Part shown: in pieces, positions 52,921-63,250 of the stretch
Numbering within the stretch: the stretch's first letter is position 1
How the letters are laid out: each line of letters begins with the position of its first letter
Assembly (NCBI RefSeq): GCF_001557535.2
Contig: NZ_CP014306.1
Span: forward strand, 1,798,001 to 1,862,000
Direction: 5' to 3'
Length of the DNA stretch: 64,000 nucleotides
DNA from: Burkholderia sp. PAMC 26561
GTDB lineage: Bacteria; Pseudomonadota; Gammaproteobacteria; Burkholderiales; Burkholderiaceae
Program-made: the position numbers and the translations under genes
The notes under the pieces: model-generated
Told to the model about the DNA's origin: nothing
The model's database searches: none
Seen by the model: the letters and a program-made list of their open reading frames with translations, nothing else

Positions 52921-54960
52921 ATGTCAAATACAACACGCATCGCCCGGCCTGACCGCGGCGAAGAGAAACTTATCAAAGATGTCTATCGCCGCCGGCCGCT
53001 GGTTTCGTCATTTGGCGTGCTGGTCGGTTCCGGAGTGGTTGCAATGGCAGCACTGCCGTCGGTCGCCAAAGCGAAGTCAGCGCTTGACGACATGGCGTGG
53101 CTTCCGCAGAACGCGCAGTTGTCGAATGGTGCTGCAACGGTGCCCAGGGCCATAGTGGCGTCGCCATTGCGCACCATCAGCGCATCGCCGAACGGTGGCA
53201 ACGAGTTGGCGCCGGTGGCGCATACCGCCCAGCCGGTGCAGCCAGCTGTTACGCGGATCATTGCGCCGGCGGCACCTGTCAACGCGGCACCGCGTCCGCG
53301 CGGTTTCGCCGACATGGGTTTTGCGCCTACCGTTCCGGTGCAGGCGGCAGTAAGCGCGCCAGTGGCGCAACGGCCGGTCCAGATTGCGCGGCAACAAGTT
53401 GTAGTGGGTGTATCGGCCTCGCCGATCCGTCCTTCGCTTGCAGAGAACCCCGCGCATGACATGCAGGCTGACCTGCAGGCGATGCGCGCCGAGATGGCGC
53501 GATCCGCCGCGACGGCGCAGGAACCAGTCATCGTGGCACCCTCCAAAACCATGTTGGCCGCGCCGTCCGCGTTGCCGCCCATGCGCGTCGAAGACATCAA
53601 GCCGGGGCCTGCGCCTGCGGGATTGGATGCGGACACGCCCGCCGAGGTGAAGGGTCAGCGCAAGACGCGCAATGCTGACCGCGGCTATGCGGACTGGCTC
53701 GACGACAAGGAAGGTGCGAAAGCACAGGTCGATCGTTCCGTGGTTCCCGAGCAGGCGGTGCGCAGCGCATTGCGTGGGGCCGTGGATACCGCCGCAGAGC
53801 GCAACGCGGCGATCCGCCAGGCACGCAACGACTGGGAAGCCGCGAAATACGATGTCGACCAGGTCAAGGGCCAGCGTTGGCCGCAGGTTCAGGTCGGGGG
53901 CAATTCGCCGGCACTGACAGGATCCCATACGACATTCGATGACAGCAACCGTGCCTCGGCCAATGTCAGCGTCACGACCATGGTGTATGACTGGGGGAAG
54001 ACGAGCAAGAATATTGCAAGTCGCTCGAAGACCGCGGAAGCGGCAGAGTTCTATCTGAAAACAATCGAGCAGCAGAATGCATATGACGTTTCGTCGACGC
54101 TCGTGGATCTCGCAAAATACCGCGCGGTCTACGCCGCCGGTGACAGCTATGTGAAACGGATGTCGGCGCTGGTCGACATGCTGGTCGAAATTACCAAGGT
54201 CGATCCAGGCCGCCTGAGCGAGTTGAGCCAGGCAAGAGCGCGCCTGCTGCAGGCGCAGACGTCGCAGGATACAGTCGCCGCGCAGGTTCGCTCGCTCGAA
54301 CTCAACGCCCGCAAGCTCGTTGGCGATCAGGAAACGGCAATGCCGCATGGCACGCGCTGGCAGTTGCGTCTTGATCCACTCGACAGCGCCGTTGCTGCCG
54401 TCGCACAAAATCCTGCCATCGAGCAGGCCACGGCCGAAGCCGCTGCTGCAAGCCTGACGGCGAAATCGGTACGGGCAGCTTCGCTGCCGCAGTTGAACTG
54501 GGTGATCAACAAGACGACCGCGCACGATTCCTTTAATAACGTGCAGCCGTGGACCACCATGCTCCAGCTCACCTGGACGCCGTTCCAGGGCGGCAGCCAG
54601 CGCGCGGCGGAGCGTGCGGCGCTTTCGCGTGCGGCATCGAGCAGCGACAAGCGCGATCAGTTGCAGCTCGATTCGGAATTTCGTGTCCGCGATGCCCACC
54701 GCGATGCGATCGCCCTTGCAACGCGGGCCCAGCTGTATGCGCAGTTATCGACGGAAACCGATCTGGTGCGCAAGCAGTTCTTCGAGCAGTGGTATCACCT
54801 GAACCGGCGCACGTTGGTCGACGTCTTGCTCGCGGAAGCCGATTTTTATAACAACCAGGTTAGTGAGGTCACGACCCAGTTCGACGCATATCAAGCAATT
54901 CTTAAAATCCATTTAAATAATGGGACATTGAATCAGTGGCTGATTGACGGCGCAAGCTGA
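52921..54960 (+). CDS. TolC-family outer membrane protein of T1SS, long N-terminal extension
   Basis: The 679-residue protein has a hydrophobic segment at about 27-48 that may be a signal sequence. Then come some 200 residues rich in Ala, Pro and Val with no domain I know, and a TolC-type domain from about 275 to the end (RNDWEAAKYDVDQVKGQRWP, LSELSQARARLLQAQTS, RRTLVDVLLAEADFYNNQV). Usual family length is 430-480. The extension's role is unknown; it might span peptidoglycan or bind surface polymer. It completes an ABC-HlyD-TolC operon. Confidence 0.9.
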   Translation: MSNTTRIARPDRGEEKLIKDVYRRRPLVSSFGVLVGSGVVAMAALPSVAKAKSALDDMAWLPQNAQLSNGAATVPRAIVASPLRTISASPNGGNELAPVAHTAQPVQPAVTRIIAPAAPVNAAPRPRGFADMGFAPTVPVQAAVSAPVAQRPVQIARQQVVVGVSASPIRPSLAENPAHDMQADLQAMRAEMARSAATAQEPVIVAPSKTMLAAPSALPPMRVEDIKPGPAPAGLDADTPAEVKGQRKTRNADRGYADWLDDKEGAKAQVDRSVVPEQAVRSALRGAVDTAAERNAAIRQARNDWEAAKYDVDQVKGQRWPQVQVGGNSPALTGSHTTFDDSNRASANVSVTTMVYDWGKTSKNIASRSKTAEAAEFYLKTIEQQNAYDVSSTLVDLAKYRAVYAAGDSYVKRMSALVDMLVEITKVDPGRLSELSQARARLLQAQTSQDTVAAQVRSLELNARKLVGDQETAMPHGTRWQLRLDPLDSAVAAVAQNPAIEQATAEAAAASLTAKSVRAASLPQLNWVINKTTAHDSFNNVQPWTTMLQLTWTPFQGGSQRAAERAALSRAASSSDKRDQLQLDSEFRVRDAHRDAIALATRAQLYAQLSTETDLVRKQFFEQWYHLNRRTLVDVLLAEADFYNNQVSEVTTQFDAYQAILKIHLNNGTLNQWLIDGAS

Positions 54961-55013
54961 CTTGCCATGGCGTATCTAACCTATTAACCATGATCGGCCG
55001 TGGCTGGCCATAT

Positions 55014-55058
55014 AAACGTCCGCTGATGAAATTCGCATCGGTGGACGTTTTTGTTTTT
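55014..55058 (+). terminator. Terminator of the T1SS operon
   Basis: AAACGTCC (55014-55021) pairs with GGACGTTT (55043-55050), with further pairs (GATG/CATC) inside, followed by T-rich sequence. Confidence 0.75.
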
Positions 55059-55179
55059 AAAGGGTGTTTTGAAACGACTGAATGTAAAAGGTAAAAACTT
55101 GTCTCCGAAGATAATGTGAATAAATTTTAATGATTTAACGTTCTCTTGTTGTTTTGGGGCAACGTAGATTATGAATTAG

Positions 55180-56976
55180 GATAATTCCTATTATCTCGGT
55201 AACCAAGTCTCCGCAAAGGGCGCAAACTCCGTGGTCCTGGGTAGCGGCAGCGATGGTTCGCAAGACAACGTTGTTTCCGTAGGCGGTACCGCTACGGGTA
55301 CGCAACGCAAGATCGTCAACGTGGCAGCAGGTACGACCACGACGGATGCAGTCAACTACGGTCAGTTGAATGCAGCAATCGCATCGGTCGGCACGGGCGG
55401 TTCGAGTCTGGTTACGCAAACCGGTACGGGCGATGTCATGGTGGCCAGCGCGGTCGGCGGCACCCACGTGGACTTTGCAGGCACGGGCAATACGACGCGT
55501 GAGCTGATCAACATCTCCGCCGGTACGAAGGATTCGTCGGCAGTGGCGTTGAGCCAGTTGAAGCCGGTGGTTGCGGGCTTGGGCGGTGGTGCAAGCGTCA
55601 ATGAAACGACGGGTGCTGTGACGGGTCCGACGTATCATGTCCAGAACGGTACGCAGTCCACTGTGGGCGACGCATTGACCTCGCTGGACACGAGCTTGAA
55701 CGACGTGAAGACGCAGATCAACACGACGACAGGCGCAGGTCTGGTCATGCAGAAGGACAACACGGACGGTGACATCACCATTGGTGCAAACACTGGCGGT
55801 AACGTGATCAACGTGTCGAGCAATGCTCATACTCGCAAGATCACCGGTGTAGCCAACGGCGACTTGACCTCGTCGAGCGTCGACGCAGTCAACGGTTCGC
55901 AGCTGTACAACGCGGCGAGCGGTCTGGCTACGGCTATCGGCGGCGGCGCTGCGCTGAACGGCGACGGCACGATCACGCAGCCTTCGTTCATTGTTGATGG
56001 CAAGCCGGTTCACAATGTTGGCGACGCAGTATCGAATCTTGATGGCCGAGTCACCAACAACACGAACAGCCTGACGCAGTTGCAAACCACGGTGAATAAC
56101 ATCACCAATGCCGGCGGCGTGGCATCGCCGAATGCAGTGTCGTACGACACGTCTGCACACGACGTGATCACGCTGGGCAAGGACGGTGCAGGTGCCACCT
56201 TGACCAACCTGAAGGATGCAACGTTGTCGGCTGACAGCACCGACGCAGTAACGGGCAAGCAGTTGTTCGATACGAACAACACGGTTGCCTCCCTGCAGGA
56301 TTCGATTCAGAACATCGCATCGACCGGTTCCACGAGTATCGGCATCAACGGTACGAATGGCACGAACGGTGCGAACGGCGTAGACGGAGCACCTGCTGCA
56401 GCTTCGGCCTCGGGCAACGACGCAATCGCCATGGGCGACAACGCATCGGCTTCCGGCGATCACGCAGTTGTGATTGGCGGTGGTGCAAGCGGTACGGCTG
56501 ACGGCGTTATTGCCATCGGCGGTAACTCGAACGCCAGCGGCAAGGACTCGATTGCTATCGGTAACGGTGCTACGGCTCCGGCAACCAACGCTGTCGCACT
56601 GGGCGCAGGCTCGGTGGCGGATCGTGACAACACGGTCTCGATGGGTTCGGAAGGTAAGGAGCGTCAGATCACCAACGTGGCAGCTGGCACGAAGGGTACG
56701 GATGCAGTCAACCTGAACCAGATGAATTCGGCGGTGGGCGGTGTTGCTCGCAAGGCGTACAGCGGTATTGCGGCAGCCACTGCGCTGACCATGATCCCGG
56801 ACGTCGACGCGAACAAGACGTTGTCGATCGGTATCGGCGGTGGCACGTTCCAGGGCTATGCAGCAACGGCTATCGGCGGCACGGCTCGTATCACGCAAAA
56901 CATCAAGGTTCGCGTGGGTGCAGGCTGGAGCGCGGCAGGTACGACGGTTGGCGCAGGTGCTTCGTACCAGTGGTAA
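55180..56976 (+). pseudogene. Headless trimeric autotransporter adhesin (YadA-type)
   Basis: An open frame of 598 codons after a TAG at 55177-55179 encodes the C-terminal part of a trimeric autotransporter. Head and neck repeats are clear (GNQVSAKGANSVVLGSGSDG, NVAAGTTTTDAVNYGQL), then stalk repeats. The YadA anchor domain ends the protein (from NLNQMNSAVGGVARKAYSG to YQW). There is no start codon, signal peptide or ribosome site at the left edge. The frame emerges abruptly from AT-rich non-coding sequence. Translation from the GTG at 55231 would give an unexported protein. It looks like the product of a 5' deletion. Confidence 0.8.
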
Positions 56977-57068
56977 GTTGAGCTTGACCCCTGAGGCCCG
57001 GTTCGACAAGGACCGGGCCGTAGGAAAATCAGTTTAGAAAATTGTTCTGCTGTACCGTAGTATCTTCA

Positions 57069-57102
57069 AGCGGGTTCTTCTTCGGAAGGACCCGCTTTTT
57101 TT
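57069..57102 (+). terminator. Terminator after the adhesin remnant
   Basis: AGCGGGTTCTTC pairs with GAAGGACCCGCT around a TTCG loop, followed by a T-run. A further GC hairpin (56995-57019) lies upstream without a T-run. Confidence 0.9.
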
Positions 57103-57117
57103 CGTTTGAGCCGTACC

Positions 57118-57963
57118 TCAATTTCCCACGCGTCGTTTATCCAGCACGTCCTTAGCCTCAGCGAGCCGTTCCGCAAACTCCGGCCCGCGCGCGAGCGCGA
57201 CCCCCACTGCCAAAATATCCCCGATCGCCAGGTGCGATACGCGCGAGGTCATCGGCGAGAATATGTCCGTGTCTTCGTCGACGTTGGCAAAAAGCCCAAC
57301 GCTTGCCATGCGCGCCAGCGGCGAGTTGCCATGCGTGATCGCGATCACCTTTGCACCGCTCGCCAGTGCTGATTTCACTGCATCGAGAATGTCACGCGTG
57401 CGGCCCGTATTCGATATCACCACCACCACGTCGCCCGCGCCTAATAGCGCCGCCGATGTCGTGTATGTATGCGGATCGGAATACGCGACGCTCGGCACGC
57501 CCAGCCGAAAAAACTTGTGCTGGATATCGAGCGCGGCAATGCCCGATCCGCCCGCGCCGTAAAACTCGATACGTCGTGCCTCTGCGAGCAATGCGATCGC
57601 CGCCGCGACGCTATCCGACGACAAACTGTTGCGCACCTGCAGCAGCGCCCCGATCGTCCGGTCCAGCACTTTCGCCGCGACACCGGCGGCAGGTTCGTCG
57701 GCGCGGACATCGCGGAAGACAGCGGGGGCGGGGACATCGGAGGCAATGCTTTGGGCCAGCCGGATCTTGAACTCACGGAATCCCGAAAATCCAAGCGCCT
57801 GGCAAAACCGCGCAATCGTCGGCTGGCTCACGCCCGCGCGCACAGCGAAGTCGGTCATTGCGAGATCGAGAACTTCCCGCGGGGCCTCCAGAACGTAATC
57901 TGCGAGCTTTCGCTCGGACGGGCGCAATTGCTCGCGCATTGCTTCGACTTGGGACAGCAACAT
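57118..57963 (-). CDS. hexR: HexR-type transcriptional repressor (RpiR family)
   Basis: The 281-residue protein has an N-terminal RpiR helix-turn-helix (residues 1-75; TDFAVRAGVSQPTIARFCQALG) and a C-terminal SIS sugar-phosphate-binding domain (IEFYGAGGSGIAALDIQHKF, VVISNTGRTRDIL). HexR represses Entner-Doudoroff genes and is released by KDPG, which fits its place divergent from edd-eda. An HexR-like operator overlaps its -35 region, so autoregulation is likely. Confidence 0.9.
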   Translation of the reverse strand: MLLSQVEAMREQLRPSERKLADYVLEAPREVLDLAMTDFAVRAGVSQPTIARFCQALGFSGFREFKIRLAQSIASDVPAPAVFRDVRADEPAAGVAAKVLDRTIGALLQVRNSLSSDSVAAAIALLAEARRIEFYGAGGSGIAALDIQHKFFRLGVPSVAYSDPHTYTTSAALLGAGDVVVVISNTGRTRDILDAVKSALASGAKVIAITHGNSPLARMASVGLFANVDEDTDIFSPMTSRVSHLAIGDILAVGVALARGPEFAERLAEAKDVLDKRRVGN

Positions 57964-57994
57964 CGGTAATCTCGCCTATGCTGGAATTGCACGG

Positions 57995-58030
57995 ACTATA
58001 GCTGATCGGCCGAAATGTACAAAAACTACA
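57995..58030 (-). promoter_or_regulatory. hexR promoter with HexR-like operator 1
   Basis: TGTACAAAAACTACA at 58016-58030 fits the HexR palindrome consensus TGTARTNNNAYTACA with small deviations. On the minus strand TATAGT (complement of 57995-58000) is a -10 box 32-37 bases before the hexR ATG. A weak -35 (TTGTAC, 58022-58017) is 16 bases upstream and falls inside the operator. Confidence 0.65.
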
Positions 58031-58124
58031 AGAAAATCACTCATCGAGACGGCTGACCGCAGGGCAAGCGACTGAATTTCGGCCTTTCAGCAAAAGCCAC
58101 ACAAAGAAATAAGGGTTTTCCAGA

Positions 58125-58153
58125 TGGAAAGTATGTAGTTTTTCTACTAAAAT
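58125..58153 (+). promoter_or_regulatory. edd promoter with HexR-like operator 2
   Basis: TGTAGTTTTTCTACT at 58134-58148 is a near-perfect HexR-type palindrome. It lies exactly between a -35-like TGGAAA (58125-58130) and a TAAAAT -10 box (58148-58153), 17 bases apart. A repressor bound here would block RNA polymerase. Confidence 0.7.
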
Positions 58154-58236
58154 CCATGGCGATCGCACGGGAAAGTCACAAAAAGCAAAACACCCGCGCG
58201 CACTGTTCAATCCCCCGGTAAGGCGAAGGAGTGTCG

Positions 58237-60084
<1,848 letters not shown>

Positions 60085-60108
60085 GAGACTCTCTATAAGG
60101 AGCAGCAA

Positions 60109-60744
60109 ATGAAACAGGTAAGCGAAATCGTGCGCCTTGGGCCGGTGATCCCGGTCCTCGCCTTCGAATCGGCCGAGCAAGGTGAAAACGTCTCCCGCGC
60201 GCTGCACGCAGGCGGCGTCAAGGTGCTCGAGATCACGCTGCGCACGGCCGCAGGGCTCGAGGCGATCGAACGCGCCAGTCACCTGGCCGATGACATCGTA
60301 GTCGGTGTCGGCACCATCACAAAACCGGAACATTGCGCGCAGGCGAAGAAAGCGGGCGCGCAGTTCGGTGTATCGCCGGGGTTGACAAAGGACATTCACC
60401 AGGCGGCGCTCGATTGCGGCCTGCCGTTGCTGCCGGGCGTGATGACGCCGACCGACATCATCACGGCCATGGAACTCGGCTACGAGATCGTGAAGCTGTT
60501 TCCGGCGCAGCAGGCGGGCGGTGTGTCTATGTTGCAAGCCCTCAACGGCCCGTTCCCGACGCTCAGGTTCTGCCCGACCGGCGGCATCACTGCCGAAACC
60601 GCGCCGAGTTTCCTGGCGTTGCCGAACGTGGTGTGTGTCGGTGGATCGTGGCTGACGCCGAAAGCCGCGCTCGCTGCGCAGAACTGGGAAGAGGTCACGC
60701 GCCTCGCCAGGGCGGCAAGCACACTGGCGCCGCCGCAACGCTAA
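60109..60744 (+). CDS. eda: KDPG/KHG aldolase
   Basis: Eda splits KDPG into pyruvate and glyceraldehyde-3-phosphate. The 211-residue TIM-barrel protein has GPVIPVLAFESAEQGENVS, VLEITLRTAAGLEAI with the catalytic Glu, GVGTITKPE, FGVSPGLTK, LLPGVMTPTDI, and VKLFPAQQAGGVSMLQAL with the Schiff-base Lys. It forms one operon with edd and ends before a terminator. The product feeds the gap-encoded enzyme. Confidence 0.96.
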   Translation: MKQVSEIVRLGPVIPVLAFESAEQGENVSRALHAGGVKVLEITLRTAAGLEAIERASHLADDIVVGVGTITKPEHCAQAKKAGAQFGVSPGLTKDIHQAALDCGLPLLPGVMTPTDIITAMELGYEIVKLFPAQQAGGVSMLQALNGPFPTLRFCPTGGITAETAPSFLALPNVVCVGGSWLTPKAALAAQNWEEVTRLARAASTLAPPQR

Positions 60745-60761
60745 AAAGCAACGCCGCAAAC

Positions 60762-60793
60762 AAGCCCCTGCGCTCATCCCGCCGGGGCTTTTT
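60762..60793 (+). terminator. Terminator between eda and gntP
   Basis: AAGCCCC (60762-60768) pairs with GGGGCTT (60784-60790) followed by more T residues. It separates the edd-eda message from the gluconate genes. Confidence 0.85.
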
Positions 60794-60930
60794 CACTTTT
60801 GGACACACATCGCGCGCGTGTTTCCCGGGCTGCAAGTAAAATCCCGGTGGTTCAATCTCGACTGCGCATGCCGCCCCCGGGCGCATCCGGTTCGCGGCAT
60901 AAAAAACGTCACATACTTGGGAGGCGCTTA

Positions 60931-62292
60931 ATGGAGCCAGTACAGGGCAGCATGTTGCTGGTGTACGCAGTGATTGCAATTGCGTTGCTGATCTTGATGA
61001 TCACGCGGTACAAGGTTTACCCGTTCCTCGTCCTGATCATCGTTTCGTTGTTGCTGGGTCTGGCCGTCGGCATGCCCATGGACAAGATCGTCAAGGCGTT
61101 CGAGACCGGCAACGGCAACACGCTGGGACACATTGCCATCGTGGTCGGCCTCGGCACCATGCTTGGCAAGATGATGGCCGAATCCGGCGGGGCAGAGCGC
61201 ATTGCGAATACGCTCATCAACTGGTTTGGCGAAAAACACATCCACTGGGCGATGATGGTCGTGGCGATCATCGTCGGCTTGCCGGTGTTCTTTGAAGTCG
61301 GCTTCGTGCTGCTGATTCCGATTGCCTTCAACGTCGCGAAACGCACCGGGAAGTCGCTGCTGCTGATCGGCATGCCGATGGTCGCCGGTCTTTCCGTGGT
61401 TCACGGCCTGATCCCGCCGCACCCGGCCGCGTTGCTCGCGGTGCAGGCGTATCACGCGGACATTGGCCGCACGATTGCTTATGGCCTGATCGTAGGTGTG
61501 CCGACTGCCGTGGTTGCGGGTCCGCTGTTTGCTCTGCTCGTTTCAAAATACATCAAGTTGCCGGAAAACAATCCGCTGGCGGCGCAATTCATCGATAACC
61601 GCAAGGAAGGCGAAGTGCGCGAGCTGCCCGGGTTCGGCATCACGCTGTTCACCATCTTGTTGCCGGTGATCCTGATGCTGATCGGCAGTTGGGCGGACCT
61701 AGTCACCACGCCGAAGAGCCTGCCGAACAACCTGCTGAAGTTCGTGGGTACGTCGGACGTGGCGTTGCTGGTTGCCGTGCTGTTCAGCTTCTGGAGTTTT
61801 GGTGCATCGCGTGGATTCAATCGCGAGCAGATCCAGAAGTTCTGCGGCGACTGTCTTGCGCCGATTGCCGGCATCACGCTGATCGTGGGCGCGGGCGGCG
61901 GCTTCGGCAATGTGCTGCGCGAAAGCGGGATTTCCACGGAACTGGTGCACCAGGCATCGGCTGCGCACTTGTCGCCGTTGCTGCTCGGCTGGTTTGTCGC
62001 GGCGCTGATTCGTCTTGCGACTGGTTCTGCAACTGTCGCCATGACGACCGCTTGCGGGATCGTCGCGCCGATCGCCGCGGCGGCCGGCGGCGCCGTGAGC
62101 CCGGAATTGCTCGTGCTCGCCACGGGTTGCGGATCGTTGATTTTTTCGCACGTGAACGACGGCGGTTTCTGGCTGGTGAAGGAGTATTTCGGCATGACGG
62201 TCGGGCAGACGTTCAAGACGTGGTCGCTCTGCGAGACGATCATTTCAGTGATGGGTTTGGGTCTGACCTTCGCTTTGGCGTCGGTCGTGTAA
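60931..62292 (+). CDS. gntP: Gluconate:H+ symporter (GntP family)
   Basis: The 453-residue protein has about 12-14 hydrophobic spans and GntP-family motifs (GNTLGHIAIVVGLGTMLGKM, VGLPVFFEVGFVLLIPI, LIPPHPAALLAVQAY, SATVAMTTACGIVAP). It imports gluconate or a related sugar acid with protons. The ATG at 60931 has GGGAGG upstream. gntK begins ten bases after the stop, so import and phosphorylation are coupled. Confidence 0.93.
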   Translation: MEPVQGSMLLVYAVIAIALLILMITRYKVYPFLVLIIVSLLLGLAVGMPMDKIVKAFETGNGNTLGHIAIVVGLGTMLGKMMAESGGAERIANTLINWFGEKHIHWAMMVVAIIVGLPVFFEVGFVLLIPIAFNVAKRTGKSLLLIGMPMVAGLSVVHGLIPPHPAALLAVQAYHADIGRTIAYGLIVGVPTAVVAGPLFALLVSKYIKLPENNPLAAQFIDNRKEGEVRELPGFGITLFTILLPVILMLIGSWADLVTTPKSLPNNLLKFVGTSDVALLVAVLFSFWSFGASRGFNREQIQKFCGDCLAPIAGITLIVGAGGGFGNVLRESGISTELVHQASAAHLSPLLLGWFVAALIRLATGSATVAMTTACGIVAPIAAAAGGAVSPELLVLATGCGSLIFSHVNDGGFWLVKEYFGMTVGQTFKTWSLCETIISVMGLGLTFALASVV

Positions 62293-62302
62293 GGAGAATC
62301 AG

Positions 62303-62797
62303 ATGATATTGATCGCGATGGGTGTGTCGGGCTGCGGCAAGACCACGATTGGTGAAATGCTGGCAGAGCGGCTGGGCTGCGGTTTCGCGGACGCCGACAG
62401 TTTTCATAGCCAGGCGAACAAGGACAAGATGCACAAGGGCATCCCCTTGACGGACGATGACCGGTGGCCGTGGCTGAAGGCGATCCGTGCATCGATAGAA
62501 GAAAAACAGGCGGCGGGTTCGACCGAAGTGTATGCATGCTCGGCGCTCAAGCGCGTGTACCGCGACATTCTTCGCAACGGCAATCAGGACGTGACTTTTG
62601 TTTACCTGAAGGGAACGCCGGAGTTGCTGAAAGAACGGATTAAAACGCGTAAAGGCCATTTCTTCGATCCGGCTTTATTGCAAAGCCAGCTTGACACGCT
62701 GGAACCGCCCGGAACAGATGAAGCCATTGAAGCGGATATCGCACTGACGCCCGAAGAGATTGTCAGCAAAGTATTAAGTGAAGTTAAGGATCGCTAA
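62303..62797 (+). CDS. gntK: Gluconokinase
   Basis: GntK phosphorylates gluconate to 6-phosphogluconate, the substrate of Edd. The 164-residue P-loop kinase has Walker A MGVSGCGKTT near residue 6, FADADSFHSQANKDKMHKG, PLTDDDRWPWL, ACSALKRVYRDILR and KGHFFDPALLQSQLDTLE. Together with gntP, edd and eda it gives a complete route from external gluconate to pyruvate and glyceraldehyde-3-phosphate. Confidence 0.96.
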   Translation: MILIAMGVSGCGKTTIGEMLAERLGCGFADADSFHSQANKDKMHKGIPLTDDDRWPWLKAIRASIEEKQAAGSTEVYACSALKRVYRDILRNGNQDVTFVYLKGTPELLKERIKTRKGHFFDPALLQSQLDTLEPPGTDEAIEADIALTPEEIVSKVLSEVKDR

Positions 62798-62890
62798 GTT
62801 GGATCGGAGCGAACTTCAGCGCGTCGGGATAGAAATCAAAAAAATCTCAACAATCCCGGTTTGAATCGATAATTCGTTTCCACACCTCAG

Positions 62891-62935
62891 AAAAAGACCG
62901 TTTCAGCGCCGCGCTGGACCGGTCTTTTGCTTTTC
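62891..62935 (+). terminator. Terminator of gntP-gntK
   Basis: AAAAGACCG (62892-62900) pairs with CGGTCTTTT (62920-62928). The inner segment forms CAGCG/CGCTG around a three-base loop, and a T-rich tail follows. Confidence 0.85.
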
Positions 62936-63250
62936 TATACCGTAAAGCGCTCGCCGGCATTGCGTTTGACCGCCTTCATAGTCTGCCCGCTTGGCGCCCT
63001 CATCACCTCATCAATCCAGTACAGGACAGTGCGGGCGGGGCGTTGTCGTATCCAGGAAATGCTCCTTGTTGCATTCAAGGGCAGGTCCCGTGTGTGTGCG
63101 CGCGTGATCGTTACTCAAGATCGCGAATCACGTTGGGGGTCGTCCGGGTAACGGCTGCTCCCGTGCGTTTTTGGTCGGGCCGGCACGAATCGTTCGTCTT
63201 GCGAAAGGATTTCCGTCCCATCGATTTCTTAGTAAAACAGGGTTATAGAA
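62936..63250. other. Leader region of the Ig-repeat protein gene
   Basis: 315 bases without a convincing gene. No strong promoter pair is visible. The ATG of the following gene has only a weak purine-rich AGGG (63239-63242) upstream. Short frames here lack ribosome sites and family features. Confidence 0.45.

Noticed and set aside
55135..57009. 624-codon minus-strand frame across the adhesin
   Set aside because: Cys/Arg-rich antisense of repetitive adhesin sequence; its length comes from repeat composition.
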